NCBI GenBank assembly: GCA_020353135.1 | Contig: CP070688.1 | Span: forward strand, 2,695,388-2,701,943 | Direction: 5' to 3' | Source: Chloroflexota bacterium | Lineage (GTDB): Bacteria; Chloroflexota; Anaerolineae; Promineifilales; Promineifilaceae | DNA length: 6,556 nucleotides | Shown here: positions 6,150 to 6,556 of the stretch, piece by piece | Position numbering within the stretch: position 1 is the first letter of the stretch | Layout: each line of letters begins with the position of its first letter | The notes under the pieces: generated by a model | Database searches by the model: none | What the model was told of the DNA's origin: nothing | The model's input: the letters and a program-made list of their open reading frames with translations, nothing else | Made by a program: the position numbers and the translations under genes

Positions 6150-6165
6150 ATCTCTCCCGGTACTG

Positions 6166-6556
6166 TTACGATTCTCTTTGCCTGACTGCAGGAATGGTGA
6201 ACGAGAATGTGCTGCCTACACCCGGTTCGCTTTCCACCCACATCTCACCGCCATGCAGCTCGACCAGGCTGCGGCTGATTGGGACGCCCAAGCCCGTTCC
6301 GCCCGCCTTTCGAGTCAGACTGCCGTCCACCTGGCGAAATTGTTCGAAAATGGCTGGGATATCTTCCTGACGAATGCCGATCCCGGTATCCTGCACCGAG
6401 ACCAAGAGGGTTCCATTACGATCCTTTAGGGAAAGGGTAATCGAACCACTCTCGGTAAACTTGACCGCGTTACCCATGAGATTGAGCAGAATCTGAGTCA
6501 GCCGAGTACGGTCGGCGTAGACCGTTTCCAGACCCGGTTGGAGATCCAGGCTGATG
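6166..6556 (-). CDS. Sensor histidine kinase, C-terminal ATPase domain (5' end outside window)
   Basis: The visible 129 residues are a HATPase_c domain; the reading frame continues beyond the window, so the Met at 6477 is internal. Visible motifs (residues of the fragment) are the N box LTQILLNLMGNAVKFT (19-34), G1 DTGIGI (56-61), F box FEQF (70-73) and G2 GGTGLG (85-90), followed by VPIS where LAIS is more usual, then SEPGVGSTFSFTIP at the end. The protein stops soon after the ATPase domain, so no receiver is fused C-terminally; the separate receiver gene lies 16 nt downstream. The His-containing dimerisation domain and any PAS/GAF/membrane sensor would lie upstream, so the signal cannot be guessed. 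Confidence 0.93.
   Translation of the reverse strand, partial: ISLDLQPGLETVYADRTRLTQILLNLMGNAVKFTESGSITLSLKDRNGTLLVSVQDTGIGIRQEDIPAIFEQFRQVDGSLTRKAGGTGLGVPISRSLVELHGGEMWVESEPGVGSTFSFTIPAVRQRES

Overview
The window most resembles a member of the Chloroflexota (Anaerolineae/Caldilineae-like). This is inferred from three things: the Ala/Glu-rich tether and overall style of the amino-acid-binding protein, a GC-moderate genome with many GCC-GGC codon pairs, and the mix of gene families. No rRNA or other marker gene is present, so the assignment is tentative. Both ends cut through genes. No tRNA, rRNA, CRISPR array, insertion sequence or phage gene is visible.

Region 1 (1-2604, + strand) is a polar amino acid ABC uptake operon: the 3' part of a periplasmic/extracytoplasmic binding protein, a HisM/GlnP-type permease and a GlnQ/HisP-type ATPase. 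The binding protein is unusual. The window opens with the last ~26 residues of one solute-binding domain, which run in frame through an acidic linker into a second, complete domain, so the protein carries at least two tandem binding domains. The two domain ends share a 44-bp perfect direct repeat, offset by 741 bp (247 codons). A strong 12-bp hairpin lies between the binding-protein and permease genes and could set their relative expression.

Region 2 (2605-3596, - strand) is a single beta-hydroxyacid dehydrogenase gene (3-hydroxyisobutyrate dehydrogenase / tartronate semialdehyde reductase family). It converges on the ABC operon and is read from a divergent promoter region at 3597-3737. That region has a perfect TTGACA -35 box on the - strand and, on the + strand, a -10-like box placed for a leaderless transcript.

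Region 3 (3738-5719, + strand) is a tightly spaced pair: a standalone RecB/Cas4/AddB-type PD-(D/E)XK nuclease with a full catalytic set and four candidate Fe-S cysteines, followed 5 nt later by a class I SAM-dependent methyltransferase with a C-terminal THUMP-like domain. Both have more GGCC/GCCGGC than the ABC operon. The nuclease-methyltransferase pair is of unknown purpose and, with the tandem binding protein, is the part most worth following up.

Region 4 (5769-6556, - strand) is a two-component pair: the C-terminal ATPase domain of a sensor histidine kinase (5' end beyond the window), then a DivK-like single-domain response regulator 16 nt downstream. It converges on the methyltransferase, with a possible shared terminator hairpin between them.
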